A stretch of DNA of 64,000 nucleotides from Muscardinus avellanarius (Eukaryota > Chordata > Mammalia > Rodentia > Gliridae), in the NCBI GenBank assembly GCA_963383645.1, contig OY726557.1:149783860-149847859 (forward strand), given 5' to 3'. Both the position numbers and the translations under genes were made by a program. Within the stretch, counting starts at the first letter, position 1, and each line of letters begins with the position of its first letter. Positions 54,490-64,000 of this stretch are shown here, piece by piece. The notes beneath the pieces are model-generated. The model was given only the letters and a program-made list of their open reading frames with translations, was not told the origin of the DNA and did not search any database.

Positions 54490-55640
54490 TGATTCTACCT
54501 TTTCTTGGCCTCTGTTTCCTGCCTTCCTACGTCAGCTACACTGCTCAGTGCCTAACTGTACTGTACCTCCTTGCCAGTATCTTTTTGAGTCTGGCAATTA
54601 GGTATCAGGAGAAGACAAATCCATCTTCTTGATAAAAATCGTGCCCATTTGATAATTGCCCACATGTTCTTCTCATGTTTGCTGCAGTCTCCACATGTGC
54701 TCATCATTGCCTGCCACAATCTAGAAGAACAAGTGGGATTAAACACCTCTGCCTCCAGGGGGACCAGGCGGATAACACTAGCAGAGACCCTGGAGGATGG
54801 GAGGGATGCCCACGTTGGAAATGCAGGTACCACTGGTCCTACCCATATGTGCAAACAACTAAGACCTGGGAAATTATACCATCCCAGTTACCATCAAAAA
54901 GCGGCGAAAATGGTACCTTTTAAAATTAACAGCCCTACCACCTGGCAGAGCCGCATTGCAGCCATAGGATTTGATAATCACGATTACTTCCATGGCTTAG
55001 GAAAAATTAATTCTTGCACATCTAAGGCTCTGGAAGCCCTCAGTGTCACTAGACAACAGACAGTGGTTCATCTCAAACACTTAAACCTCACCCTCTCCTT
55101 CTCGTGGGACACACTTCTCTCCCTCTCCCTCTCCTTACTGGCAAACTTTTCAAATGTCAGTCAGTACTTCAGCCTGTTCCCTATGTGCGCCCCTCCACAG
55201 GTCCTTGCTCATTCCCATCCCAGTGAGGTCCTTTAACATTATGTCCACCCCAACCTGCTCAGGGAGACTTTACTCAGCTCCTCCCTCTCCCCCATACCCT
55301 CTTCTCTCAATCTCACTTCCTGCTGGGCCAGAAATAGTTCATTATGCCTGCCTGTGACCTGATGGATCCCTTTAAATAGGAACTCAATTAGCCTTCCCCC
55401 AGGCATGTTTTTTCCTATGCTCCTCTCAAGTCTTCCCTTGCTTTGGGCCCGCTACAACGGGACCCTGTCATTCAGTTACCTTGATTCCCAGCCTGACCCT
55501 CTATACTGAGGCCAAGGTCACTGACCTGCTCACCACCGACCTGCTCACCTCTCCACGACTGACAGCTCCTTCCCTGGACCTAACCGTGACTTATCCAGGA
55601 CACGTGATGGACAGCAGGCACCCTAGCTGTCCTCCTAGGG
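54490..55640 (+). pseudogene. ERV env: surface-subunit remnant
   Basis: Located between integrase and transmembrane remnants, as env overlaps the pol end in class I elements. An open piece of 195 codons (54,649-55,236) and others carry no strong motif, so the call rests on position. The signal-peptide region and receptor-binding features cannot be recognised. Broken by several stops. Confidence 0.55.
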
Positions 55641-55674
55641 GATAGTTTAGTTATAGCAGTTACAGCTATGGGAC

Positions 55675-56100
55675 TTGGCAGCCAGGGAATTGGCACATTC
55701 TCTTGTCCAGGCACTCCAACAACTTTCTTCTTTAGCTGAGGTCCTACTTCAGAATAGTACTTGCTGCTATTATGTCAATCAGTCAGGTCGGGTGGAATAT
55801 AACCTACAGCACTTTAAGGGGATAGTACAGGACCTAAAGGGTAAGAGGACCTCTTGGCACCGAGAGGCCTCCTGGGGAAGATGGAAGTGGCTCGCCCCAT
55901 GGTTGTTACCACTCTTGGGCCCCTTTCTAACCTTAGGCCTGATCTTGATGGTAGTCTCCTGCATCATCTGATGCCTCCAAGACCCAATTACCCAAATCCT
56001 TAATCAAACATTCAACCAGCTTCTTCTCAGGGATTATCAGCCACTCCTGACAGCAATACCAGAAGACTGCTCACAGGGAGAAGCAATCGCCCTAATATAA
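55675..56100 (+). pseudogene. ERV env: transmembrane-subunit remnant
   Basis: The transmembrane subunit anchors Env. The 98-codon frame (55,675-55,971) has a heptad-like LVQALQQLSSLAEVLLQN, then CCYYVNQSG, a tryptophan-rich pre-membrane part, and a ~25-residue hydrophobic anchor (APWLLPLLGPFLTLGLI onward). Between LQN and CC only two residues (Ser-Thr) separate them, so the longer segment found there in related envelopes is missing. A TGA after the anchor cuts the cytoplasmic tail, whose frame continues (DPITQILNQTFNQ) to about 56,097. Confidence 0.8.
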
Positions 56101-56197
56101 AGTCTCGAGATCTACAAGCAGACACTGACTCACTACCTCATTGATCTGCCCACCACTGGCCTTGCCCACTTTCACCTCTGCACTTGAATGCTGACAG

Positions 56198-56539
56198 ATG
56201 CTACCTCTGACACGCCAAGGTGTACTATTGCTATACACTCTCAGGCAAGGCAGCTGGATGATTCCTCCTATCAATTCCATCACCAACTGGGCCGCCATTC
56301 TTGAAGATATGTGGCTACAAAGAACCTTTTCCAAATTCAGCCCTTGTGAAATTTTTGCCTTTGGCACCTGGGTCCTTGGACTCCTAGCCGGATTCCTAGT
56401 CACTTTGAGACTGGACTTTCTTCCCCTTAATTCCTCCCTGAGTCCCTCCACATCGCCCCTGTTCAGCTCTGAAGAAGCCAGACTGATGAACGACGCCCCA
56501 TTTCCACAACCAAAACAAAAAGGGAGGAATGTTAGATGA
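56198..56539 (+). other. Open frame between env and 3' LTR
   Basis: 113 codons, with one hydrophobic segment (FGTWVLGLLAGFLVTLRL) preceded by PPINSITNWAAILEDMW and followed by a Ser/Pro-rich tail that ends just inside the LTR. It might be a second, rearranged env transmembrane-like end or chance. Not recognised. Confidence 0.4.
56511..56529 (+). other. Retroviral polypurine tract
   Basis: CAAAACAAAAAGGGAGGAA directly before the LTR TG. It primes plus-strand DNA synthesis in retroviruses. Confidence 0.8.
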
Positions 56540-56983
56540 AATAGGTTCTTATTTCAGATCTCCCCCCCATAAGCTAAGTCTCCTGAAAGGCCCTGGTCTG
56601 ACCAGTTAAGCTACCATCCCCCTCTGACCGTACCTGGTCACTTACCTGGGAGACCTGCCCCGTCCTGGTGCCCTTGGCCAATCAGTGAAAGGGACATTCC
56701 CCGCTGACCCCAAGCCAATTACCTGGCCACAGGACCCCTTCCATGGGACTCTAGCCAATTAGTTCAAAGGGCATTTCTCCTAGCCTATTGGCCCCCAATC
56801 TGTAACCTCAAGCCCCTACATAACCCTGATCCCAGCACATGCTCCCTCTCTCCCCGAATTCTTCTTTCTCTCTCTCCCCCTCTGTCTCTCTGACTCTCTC
56901 TCTTTCTTCCTTTCATACCGGCCCCTCCAATAAATCTCTTGGCTACAAGGTGGCCTCTGGTGTGGTCAAAGTTTGTCCTTTCA
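56530..56983 (+). mobile_element. ERV 3' LTR
   Basis: Starts TGTTAGATGAAATAGG after the polypurine tract. U3 has three CCAAT boxes (GGCCAATCAG, AGCCAATTAC, AGCCAATTAG). AATAAA lies at 56,929-56,934 and a short U5 ends near TCCTTTCA. The right end is approximate. Confidence 0.78.
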
Positions 56984-57505
56984 AGCACCATCTCCAGAAA
57001 GCCCTCCCTAGCCCTCCCTTCTCAGCTGCCCCCCCCCAATTCAAACTCACACTCAGTGCACTCTCCTTCCTCTGAAGATCTGTAGAATTTTTTTCTCTTG
57101 CTGAATTTAACTCTGCTCTCCCTTCTGTTGTGCTGGTTTTTAAAATATGTGGGTTTTTTTCTCCCCTAGACTGTGAGCTTTTTGAGAAAGAGAGAGAAAA
57201 AAAAGACAAGTTATTTTGTTCCCGTTTCTCACTTCTTTCAGCACCTTAGATTTCTCTGCACAGAGCTGATGCTCAGATCACAGGAGGCAAACTGAATGAC
57301 TTAATCCTGCTGCAGAATAGGACCTTGTGAGATAAGCACCACAGAGCATGTCCTTCTCATGCTTTGAGATCCTGAGGGCTCAGGCTCTGCCACCTTCCAT
57401 GATACCTACAGACTTTCATTGTTCCTGGGAACTGGTACATGGGTGACATTCTTTCAATGCACGCTGAGTGAAGGAATGAAAGAGAGGGTGAATAAGGAAT
57501 GAGGC
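56984..57505. other. Non-coding stretch
   Basis: Nothing recognised. Confidence 0.5.
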
Positions 57506-57507
57506 AA

Positions 57508-57608
57508 AAGCTGGGCTTGGTGGCACCAGCCTATAATTACCAGTAAATGGGAGGCAAACAGAGGACAATGGCAGGTTTAAGGCCAGGCTCAGAAGAAAAA
57601 AAAAAAGA
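57508..57608 (+). mobile_element. SINE left half, truncated
   Basis: AGCTGGGCTTGGTGGCACCA with an A-tail; lacks the right half. Confidence 0.75.
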
Positions 57609-57947
57609 AGGTAGTTGTCTACAATCCACAAACAGAACCCTCATCAGAAACAACCATGCTGTCATCTCGAACTTGGACTGCCCGCCTCTGGAACAGTGAA
57701 AATATAAATTTTCATTGTTTAAGTTATAATATTTTGTTATGAGAGTCTGAAAAGACTCAAACAGATTTTGATATCTGAAAAGTAAAGTCCTACTCTAACA
57801 GATACCTAAAACTGTGAAAGCAACTTTGGAATGAAGTAATGGGTAAAGGCTGGAATGGTTTGAGGGTGCAAACTAAACATTTCAGTGTTAAGGGCAACTC
57901 TTGAACAAAAATAAAGAACATGTTCTTGGAAACAACAAAAAAAGAAG

Positions 57948-58090
57948 ATTAGTGAGACCCTGTTTCAAAATAAAAAATAAAATAGGTCTAGGAGTGTAAC
58001 TCAGAGGTAGAATGTTCCTGAGTGTCATCCCTAGTATCCGCCTCCAACAAAAAAAAACAAAAAAAAAAGAAAAAGAAAAAGAAAAGAGGA
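57948..58090 (+). mobile_element. SINE right half
   Basis: TTAGTGAGACCCTGTTTCAA, TAGGTCTAGGAGTGTAACTC and an A-rich tail. Confidence 0.85.
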
Positions 58091-58545
58091 AGGGACATAT
58101 CATAAGAAACCCCCAGTAGAGAAAGTAACTCCAGGCAACAAAGCGAAATGGAGACTTCCAGAAATTAATTTTCTCTGCCTCCCAGTTTTCCTTCTGCCCC
58201 TCCTCCTGCTCACCATAGAGCTGATGAGAAAAGTCCAATGTTCTGCCTAAGGAAGCGAGCCCTGCTGGTTGGCGTGCACATAAAATACCCAGATGGATTG
58301 ATTTCAGTTCAGGGAGCCTGCTGTGTCTGCAGAAGCCTGTGGCCCAGAGGGATGTGGATCCCACAGTTGCTGCAAATGGTGCCTCAGGCCGGTGCTGTGG
58401 CCCCAGTTCAGCATCATGCCACTCTCACCTGAGTTGAGGTTCTGAGCCAAGGAGCAAAAATGCCATACTTCAGAGAAAAAGAAACGAGAAATCCAATACC
58501 TGTGGTCCTTGTTGATTTTGAGAGTAACCCTTGTTGCTCAGGCTT
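58091..58545. other. Non-coding stretch
   Basis: 58,236-58,435 is somewhat GC-richer and open for 64 codons, with no recognised product. Confidence 0.4.
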
Positions 58546-58860
58546 ACATTTTTTTAAAAATTAAATGAAGTAATATACAATGGGAAGGAATAGACTTGCT
58601 GGGGGGCCATAATAGTAAAGGTTAATTTGCACTGTCTGTTACAGGGGATAATTAAGCTGACACAGTTAACATTGCTACATTTGAATGAAGTAGCTTCTGA
58701 TTATATGCTTTAAAAAAATTCAAGTACCCCCCGAACAATTTACAAACTAAAACCGTGACTGCACTCTGAGAACACTTGAACTATTAATCAGTGAATTAGG
58801 ATACCATCTGTCATCTTCGTAACAGCTTTGTAAGTAAGACTGTCCACTGGCATACAGAAA
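58546..58860. other. Candidate conserved non-coding element
   Basis: Unique AT-rich DNA with GGTTAATTTGCAC, GGGATAATTAAGC, AGTTAACATTG and ACTATTAATCAGTG. Homeodomain and HNF1-type cores are clustered. Untested. Confidence 0.28.
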
Positions 58861-58949
58861 ATCTAACACACAAGCAATGCACACTTTACCCACCAGCAAA
58901 CTCCTGGATATGAATGCCAAGGGCACACACAGGCCTCAGATCCTAAGTC

Positions 58950-59380
58950 ACTATACTGTTGTTCATTCAACAAAGATATATTATCAGCTGTGTCAGATGT
59001 TTTTGTTGGTGCTGCAGAGGAGTGAAAGAAGCATGCTAAATGTCTATCTTTATGACACTTATAGACTTCTGAGTAAAATATATTAAACCTGAGTGAGCAA
59101 ATATACAGACAATAACTGCTAAGCAGCAGGCAAAATTAAAGTATGATATAAAATTAGAGAGTGATGAAGCAGGATTTTAGGTGTTAATAGTGAAGTATCG
59201 ATACATTTGGAGGCTCAGGTATGGCAGGAATCACCATGTAAATGTTAGGGAGCAGAACAAATAATTCTGAAGAGGAGAAAAGGGAAAGATCACTGAAAAT
59301 AAAATATTCAAGGAAAACTCTCAGAGATGAAGACCTTGAGCTGCACTTTGAAGAAAGGTATACCCTTGGCTTAGAAACTG
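58950..59380 (+). mobile_element. Old repeat paralogous to 52,836-53,470
   Basis: TTCATTCAACAAAGATATAT at the start and GAGCTGCACTTTGAAG near the end fit a common old mammalian repeat. Family not certain. Confidence 0.45.
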
Positions 59381-59527
59381 GAGAACAGAAAGAATTAATG
59401 TTGATGTAAGTAAAATTCTTTCATAGTAGAAACATCACAAGATTAAAAATTAATAATGCTAATGAACTTTATCATCTTTCTGGAAACCAGTCTTATGGTT
59501 TATCATTTCATCATTCTTATGATTATA

Positions 59528-59742
59528 TATACTAGATGGGTGTAGTGGTACATGCCTATAATTCTGGTACTTGTAATCCTTGGTACTGAGACAGAAAGAT
59601 AGAAAATTCAAGGCCAGCCTCAATAACTTGGCAAGATCCTGAACCACTTAGAAAGACCATGCTTCAAAATAAAAATAAAATAGGGCTCCAGGTGTAGCTT
59701 GGAAGTAGAATTTCCCTGGATTCAATCTTCAGTACAAAACAG
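59528..59742 (+). mobile_element. B1-dID-type SINE
   Basis: GATGGGTGTAGTGGTACATG, AAAATAGGGCTCCAGGTGTA and GATTCAATCTTCAGTACAAA. Confidence 0.85.
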
Positions 59743-59778
59743 AGAGTAAGAGAGAAGAGAGAAGAGAGGAGAGAGGAG

Positions 59779-59828
<50 letters not shown>
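59743..59828. repeat. Purine microsatellite (GAGA / GAGAGGA)
   Basis: SINE tail grown into GA-type repeats. Confidence 0.95.
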
Positions 59829-59830
<2 letters not shown>

Positions 59831-60089
59831 GAGACTATTATGCCTAACCCAGGCTCATTCTACATGATGCCAAACCTATGGATAAGGCATAAAAACCTAT
59901 TGATCTATACAAACTATTGATCTAAATAACATATTGATCTAAACATCTTTGATTAGATTTTTATATTAATTACATAAACAGTAACACATCTTTAAAATTA
60001 AAAATTAATACAGATTTTTAGCATTTCTATAATTTTTTAAAAAATTATTAATATTCCTACTATATGATCTGGCTCTTTAATACGTCTAT

Positions 60090-61860
60090 TTTTAAAATTG
60101 TATTGGTGCAGTGTAGTCATACATCTTAATGGAGTACAAGATGGTAGAGGCATACATGCACACATCACTCAATGTGCCCTTACCCAATCCCCACCCTATT
60201 CCTTCCCCCTTCCCTCCTTCTCATGTTTGGCTTGGTGATTGACTTTGATATGCTTTTGAATGTACATTATGTTCATTAGGGAATTTCTCTCTTCACCTCT
60301 CATCTCCTCAGTTAGGTCACCTTATTTGCTCATCTATAGTTTTCCTCCTTTGTCTAGAGTTTCTCCTATGACCCATTTTCACCATCAGCTCCTGCATATT
60401 AGGGAAAGAATCGGATTTCTTATTTTTTGTGACTGACTAATCTCACTTAGCATAATGTTCTCCAGTTCCATCCATTTCCTTGTAAATGACCTAATTGTGT
60501 TCTTTTTTATGGCTGAGTAAAATTTTATTGTGTACATATTCCATAATTTTGTAATCGATTCATTTGTTGATGGATATCTTGGTTGGTTTCATAGTTTGGC
60601 TATGGTGAATTAGGAAGCTATGAAAATAAATATGCATGCATTCATTTGATAGTTTGGTTTCCAATTTTTTTGGATAGACATCCAAAAGTGGTATTTCTGG
60701 ATCATATGGTAAGTTCATTTCCATTCTTATGAGGTCCCTCCATTCTGTTTTCAAAAGTGGTTGCACTAATTTGCAATTCCACCAACAATACATTAGAGTT
60801 TCCACTTCTTCACATCCTTGTCAGCATTTGTTGTTATTTGTGTTTTGAATGATTGTCATTCTAATTGGAGTTGGGTGAAATCTCAGGATAGTTTTGATTT
60901 GCATCTCTATGATTGCTAATGATGTTGAACATTTTTTGATACACTTATTGGCCATTTAAATTTATTCTTTTCTGAAGTGTCTATTTAGTTCACTTGTCCA
61001 CTTTTTGATTGGGTTATTTGTTTTCTTAGCTGTGAGTTTCTTGAGTTCTCTCTATATTGTAGATATTAGTTCTTTATTAGAGGAATAGTTGACAAAAGTC
61101 TTCTCCCATTCTGTTGGCTCTTGCTTGAGGTTCTTGATAGTTTCCTTTGCTGTACTGAAGCTCTTCAGTTTAATGCAATTCCAGATATTGATCCACCTTT
61201 TAGTTTCTTGTGCCTTTGAGGTTTTGTTGAGGAAATTTTACCTGTGCCTATGTGTTGCAATGTTGGACCTGTGCCCTCTTCAAGGAGATTCAAAATTTTT
61301 TCTCTAATTTCCAAGTCTTTAATTTCCATCTTGAATTGACCGTAGTACAGGGTGAGAAAGTGAGGTTTATTTTTATTTTATTCAAATGGTTAGCCAGTTT
61401 TGCCAATACCATTTGTTGAACAGGCTATCTTATTTCCAGTGTATGTTTTTGGCCCCTTTGTCAAAAATCAATTAGCTGTAAGTGTGCAGATTTGTTTCTG
61501 AGTCTTCTATTCTACTCTATTGTTCTGTGTATCTGTTTTTGTGCCAGTACCATGCTGTTTTTATTACTATGGGTTTGCAGTATAGTTTAAAGTCAGCTAC
61601 TGTGATTCTTCCTGCATGATTCTTGTTATGAAAACTATTCTGGCTATTCTGAGATTTTTATTGTTCCAAACAAATTTAAGAACTGATTTTTCTATGTCTG
61701 TGAGGAATGAACTTGTTAATTTAATGGATATTACATTGAATCTGTAAATCACTTTTGGAAATATGGCCATATTGATGATATTTATTCTGCCTATCCTTGA
61801 ACATGGAAGATCTTTCCATCTTCTAAGGTATTATTTGATTTCAAAAATGATTTTATACAG
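60090..61860 (-). mobile_element. 5'-truncated L1 (ORF2 C-terminal half and 3' UTR)
   Basis: Antisense L1 with its 3' end at about 60,090 (TTGTATTGGTGCAGTGTAGT). The piece at 60,560-60,805 (minus) keeps METLMYCWWNCKLVQPLLK, MNLPYDPEIPLLDVYPKK and NECMHIYF, the ORF2 C-terminal segment. ORF2 continues to about 61,860, including the stretch deleted from the host L1 at 5,400 (ATTACTATGGGTTTGCAGTA onward). Many stops. Confidence 0.85.
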
Positions 61861-62305
61861 AATGAATTCTTGCACATTTCAGAATTAAATGCCAAATGAT
61901 TACAACAAATAACAGCTAATGTTCAAAGAAGTTTTTCCCTCTCAGTTCCCCTGGTCTATGATTTCTGGTGTTTGTGAGTGTAAGTGATCTTATTTTGGGT
62001 AGCATAATCCAGAATCCCATCATACAGCTCTTTTCCACCATTTGCTCATTTAATCTTTCAAGTCTTTACTCATTAATTTGTCCACATAATACTTATGGGT
62101 CATTCTCTGTATTCCAAGGTCTCTGCTTCAGGCTCTATAGGCAACAGTGGACCCTGTACCTCTGCACAAGCGTCTCACAAGTTCTATCTGGTGATGTCTA
62201 TCCATGTGCCTTCATGCTCTCTCTGAAGTGTCTCTAGCCATGCAGAGGCCATCATGGCAGTTATATTAGAGATGAGAGATGATGCCTCTATATTTAATAC
62301 CTCTT
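61861..62305. other. Non-coding stretch, maybe old L2
   Basis: TGGGTCATTCTCTGTATTCC and neighbouring text vaguely resemble an L2 relic. No gene. Confidence 0.35.
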
Positions 62306-62309
62306 TTTA

Positions 62310-62425
62310 GCTTACACAAAATACTTTATATTCAGTAGTATTTTATTGCTCTTCACAACAAACCCTAAAGGAGATAGTATTCGCTAGTTTTAATTCCCTT
62401 TTACAGAAAAGATAGCTCAACTTTT
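62310..62425 (-). mobile_element. MIR fragment
   Basis: TTCACAACAAACCCTAAAGG and TTCCCTTTTACAGAAAAGAT fit reversed MIR. Confidence 0.5.
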
Positions 62426-62632
62426 GTATTTTTATTTCAACTTCTTTATCAAATTATTTCTCTGAAAATCTTCTTTCTAAAGGCAGCAGTCAGCACCAGA
62501 GAGGGAGCCTAGCTTTGGGGAGCCCTCAACCACAGAGTTATGGGACTGTTGCATATAGAGGCATACTAACAATAAAGTACCAAACTTTGCAAGTAAATTA
62601 TTTTTTAAAATTCTTGTGGGTTCAAAATTATC

Positions 62633-62650
62633 CTTTTTTTGGTGGTACTA
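62633..62650 (-). mobile_element. Minute SINE 3'-end insertion with TSD
   Basis: Only T-run plus GGTGGTACTA, flanked by GGGTTCAAAATTATC at 62,618-62,632 and 62,651-62,665. The 10 bp match the 3' end of the SINE at 27,498. Confidence 0.65.
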
Positions 62651-62665
62651 GGGTTCAAAATTATC

Positions 62666-63300
62666 TTTTTAAGAACCCAGCTCTTCCTTGACTTTTATGT
62701 TTTCTTTAGTAGAAGTATAAGGAAAAGTGGTTGTGGGTGCTAGGGATTGTTCCAGCTTGAGTTTGAGCCACAGTCCAAGGTAAACTGCTGTCAGGAATCA
62801 TTACATGTCTGCAGTGTCAAACCAGTACTAGGCACTAGGAAGCTAAGTCCTAGTTCCCTAAACTGGTTTAGGGTTTTATTTCTCTTTCTTTTTCTCTTTT
62901 CTTTCTCTTCCTCTTTTTTTCTTTTCTTTTCTTTTTTTATCTCTTTTTTGTGTCCTTCCTCCACTCCATATCATCCTGTCATCTTTTCTCTTAACTTTGC
63001 CTTTTGTAAACATAGCCCCCAAATTTGATTTTGGCAGGGTGAGATCAGAGCCAAGTTAGGCCAAGATGGGTTACATGTTTGGGTCACACTTCCAGAAAGA
63101 CTTCTCTTCATGGTACCATCAATGACTGTCAAGGCCTACCAATAGTTTCCAAGTCCTTTATTGCCAACCATTACCTTAAGATACCATATTTCTATTCTTC
63201 ACTGTTTCATAAAATGTTCCTGAAGCAGCATGTGACATGTTAAAATACCTTATGAGCATTTCTAGACACTCTGATAAAAAAAAATAAAAAGGCACTGTTA
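62666..63300. other. Non-coding stretch
   Basis: Pyrimidine-rich at 62,878-62,945. No gene. Confidence 0.5.
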
Positions 63301-63399
63301 TTTTAATGCAAATAATGCACAAGTTGAAATTTTAGTGTGAGATATCTGAGTCTTGAAGGGTTTGAGGCAAAACCAGGAGAAGCAATCAATGAGGAGATT

Positions 63400-63820
63400 T
63401 TTCATGGACCTTGGCTCATTTGCATTCTGCTAATTTACTGAGACAAAGTGAAGCCTGGCAGCTAATGAGCCAGCTCTTGATCGTCAAGTATTTTGTGTAA
63501 ATGAAAGCATGCCAGTCTGTTTTTTTCCTCTTTCAGAAAAATATGCTTCTAAAAGGCAGAATTATTTAATATTATAGACGTTTAACTTTCAACATTTGAA
63601 AGTATAAAAGTGAACATAAAACATCTTAATTAAATCAAATTTTCTGCAAAGGACTAAGCAATGGCTTTCAGCCCCTGAAGGGCTGGTATTAAATTTAGTG
63701 GCTTCTGCAGAGCTGAAGTCTTTATGATTCCATGCTGCAGTGTCTGTGGGTTTGGTTGCAAATGGGACTTATTTGTGCAGAAGGCATAGGAAATGCTGTT
63801 ATAACTTAAACTGTTTTCAA
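63400..63820. other. Candidate conserved non-coding element
   Basis: Unique sequence with a perfect octamer (CTCATTTGCATTCTG at 63,417), GCTAATTTAC, AGCTAATGAG and TCTTAATTAAATC. Suggestive of an enhancer; conservation cannot be tested here. Confidence 0.33.
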
Positions 63821-64000
63821 TCTACAAAGAGAAAACTACTAGAGTAGATAAGGTTCCTCCTTGTCAGATCCTGAAGTTTGGAACTCAGACAGAATGAGAT
63901 GGTTGGGAAGCAAGAGAGGGAGACTTTCTTTATATCCTTTATCTTTCTGACCAACTGAAAAGCCTAAAGAAAAGATTTTGAGTTGATTGACATGTTTATG

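Larger units (their letters stand above)
53849..56983 (+). mobile_element. 5'-truncated class I endogenous retrovirus
   Basis: In order: end of pol (integrase), env surface part, env transmembrane part, ~430 bp with a further open frame, polypurine tract, 3' LTR. No 5' LTR, gag, protease or RT seen. The gammaretrovirus-like class is inferred from the integrase motif and the env transmembrane end. Many stops and frameshifts; not capable of replication. Confidence 0.85.

Noticed and set aside
54552..55236. Cellular gene in the 100- and 195-codon frames
   Set aside because: Position between ERV integrase and env transmembrane remnants makes retroviral env remnant the simpler reading.
57888..58364. 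158-codon minus-strand frame
   Set aside because: It runs through an antisense SINE and its A-rich tail (Phe/Ser run), so it is composite chance coding.

Overview
The window is nuclear DNA from a rodent. The evidence is many copies of a dimeric SINE: a 7SL/B1-like left half (GGTGGCACA...TTGGGAGGCTGAGACAGGAGGAT) joined to an ID/tRNA-like right half (GGGCTGGGG..GTAGCTCAGAGGTAGAATGCCCCTGGGTTCAATCC). This B1-dID type is typical of squirrel-related rodents, dormice and a few relatives. The species cannot be fixed from the sequence. MIR, L2, MER5/MER20-like hAT and MaLR fossils are also present. I found no convincing cellular protein-coding gene, tRNA, rRNA or CRISPR. The window reads as a gene-poor, AT-rich intergenic or intronic region made largely of transposable elements.

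Layout. 1-1,620: antisense L1-derived element (copy 1) with ORF1 and 5' UTR, cut by the window edge and set in an older L1. 1,620-3,950: old L1, L2 tails, MER5 and MER20 relics. 3,950-15,040: an old antisense L1 that has lost its reverse-transcriptase region and keeps relics of ORF2 C-terminus, endonuclease, ORF1 and a tandemly repeated 5' UTR. It is split by a 5,747-bp GC-rich composite insertion (5,677-11,423). 15,040-30,000: mostly unique AT-rich DNA with SINEs, MIRs, a solo LTR near 17.7-18.3 kb and old L1 pieces. 30,384-33,152: a second, complete copy of the L1-derived element, flanked by a 15-bp target-site duplication. 33,200-53,300: SINEs, MIRs, a MaLR LTR, purine/pyrimidine tracts and unique DNA. 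53,849-56,983: a 5'-truncated class I endogenous retrovirus (integrase end, broken env, 3' LTR). 57,000-64,000: unique DNA, SINEs and a 5'-truncated L1 (60.1-61.85 kb).

Two items stand out. (1) The 5.7-kb insertion has perfect 16-bp target-site duplications and a poly(A) end, so it arrived by L1-type retrotransposition. It is built as ~10 x 124-bp GC-box-bearing repeats, a ~480-bp linker with coding-like character, ~33 x 100-bp repeats (each two ~50-bp halves), then two successive L1-3'-UTR-like tails. It resembles in plan, not in sequence, the hominoid SVA elements, and may be an undescribed composite retrotransposon, or an L1 reduced to a monomer promoter plus tail. (2) Two independently inserted elements share the same odd structure: L1 5' UTR, ORF1 with a shared in-frame TGA, then an antisense piece of an older L1 in place of ORF2. 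The complete copy ends in an L1 3' tail. This suggests a non-autonomous ORF1-only L1 family.
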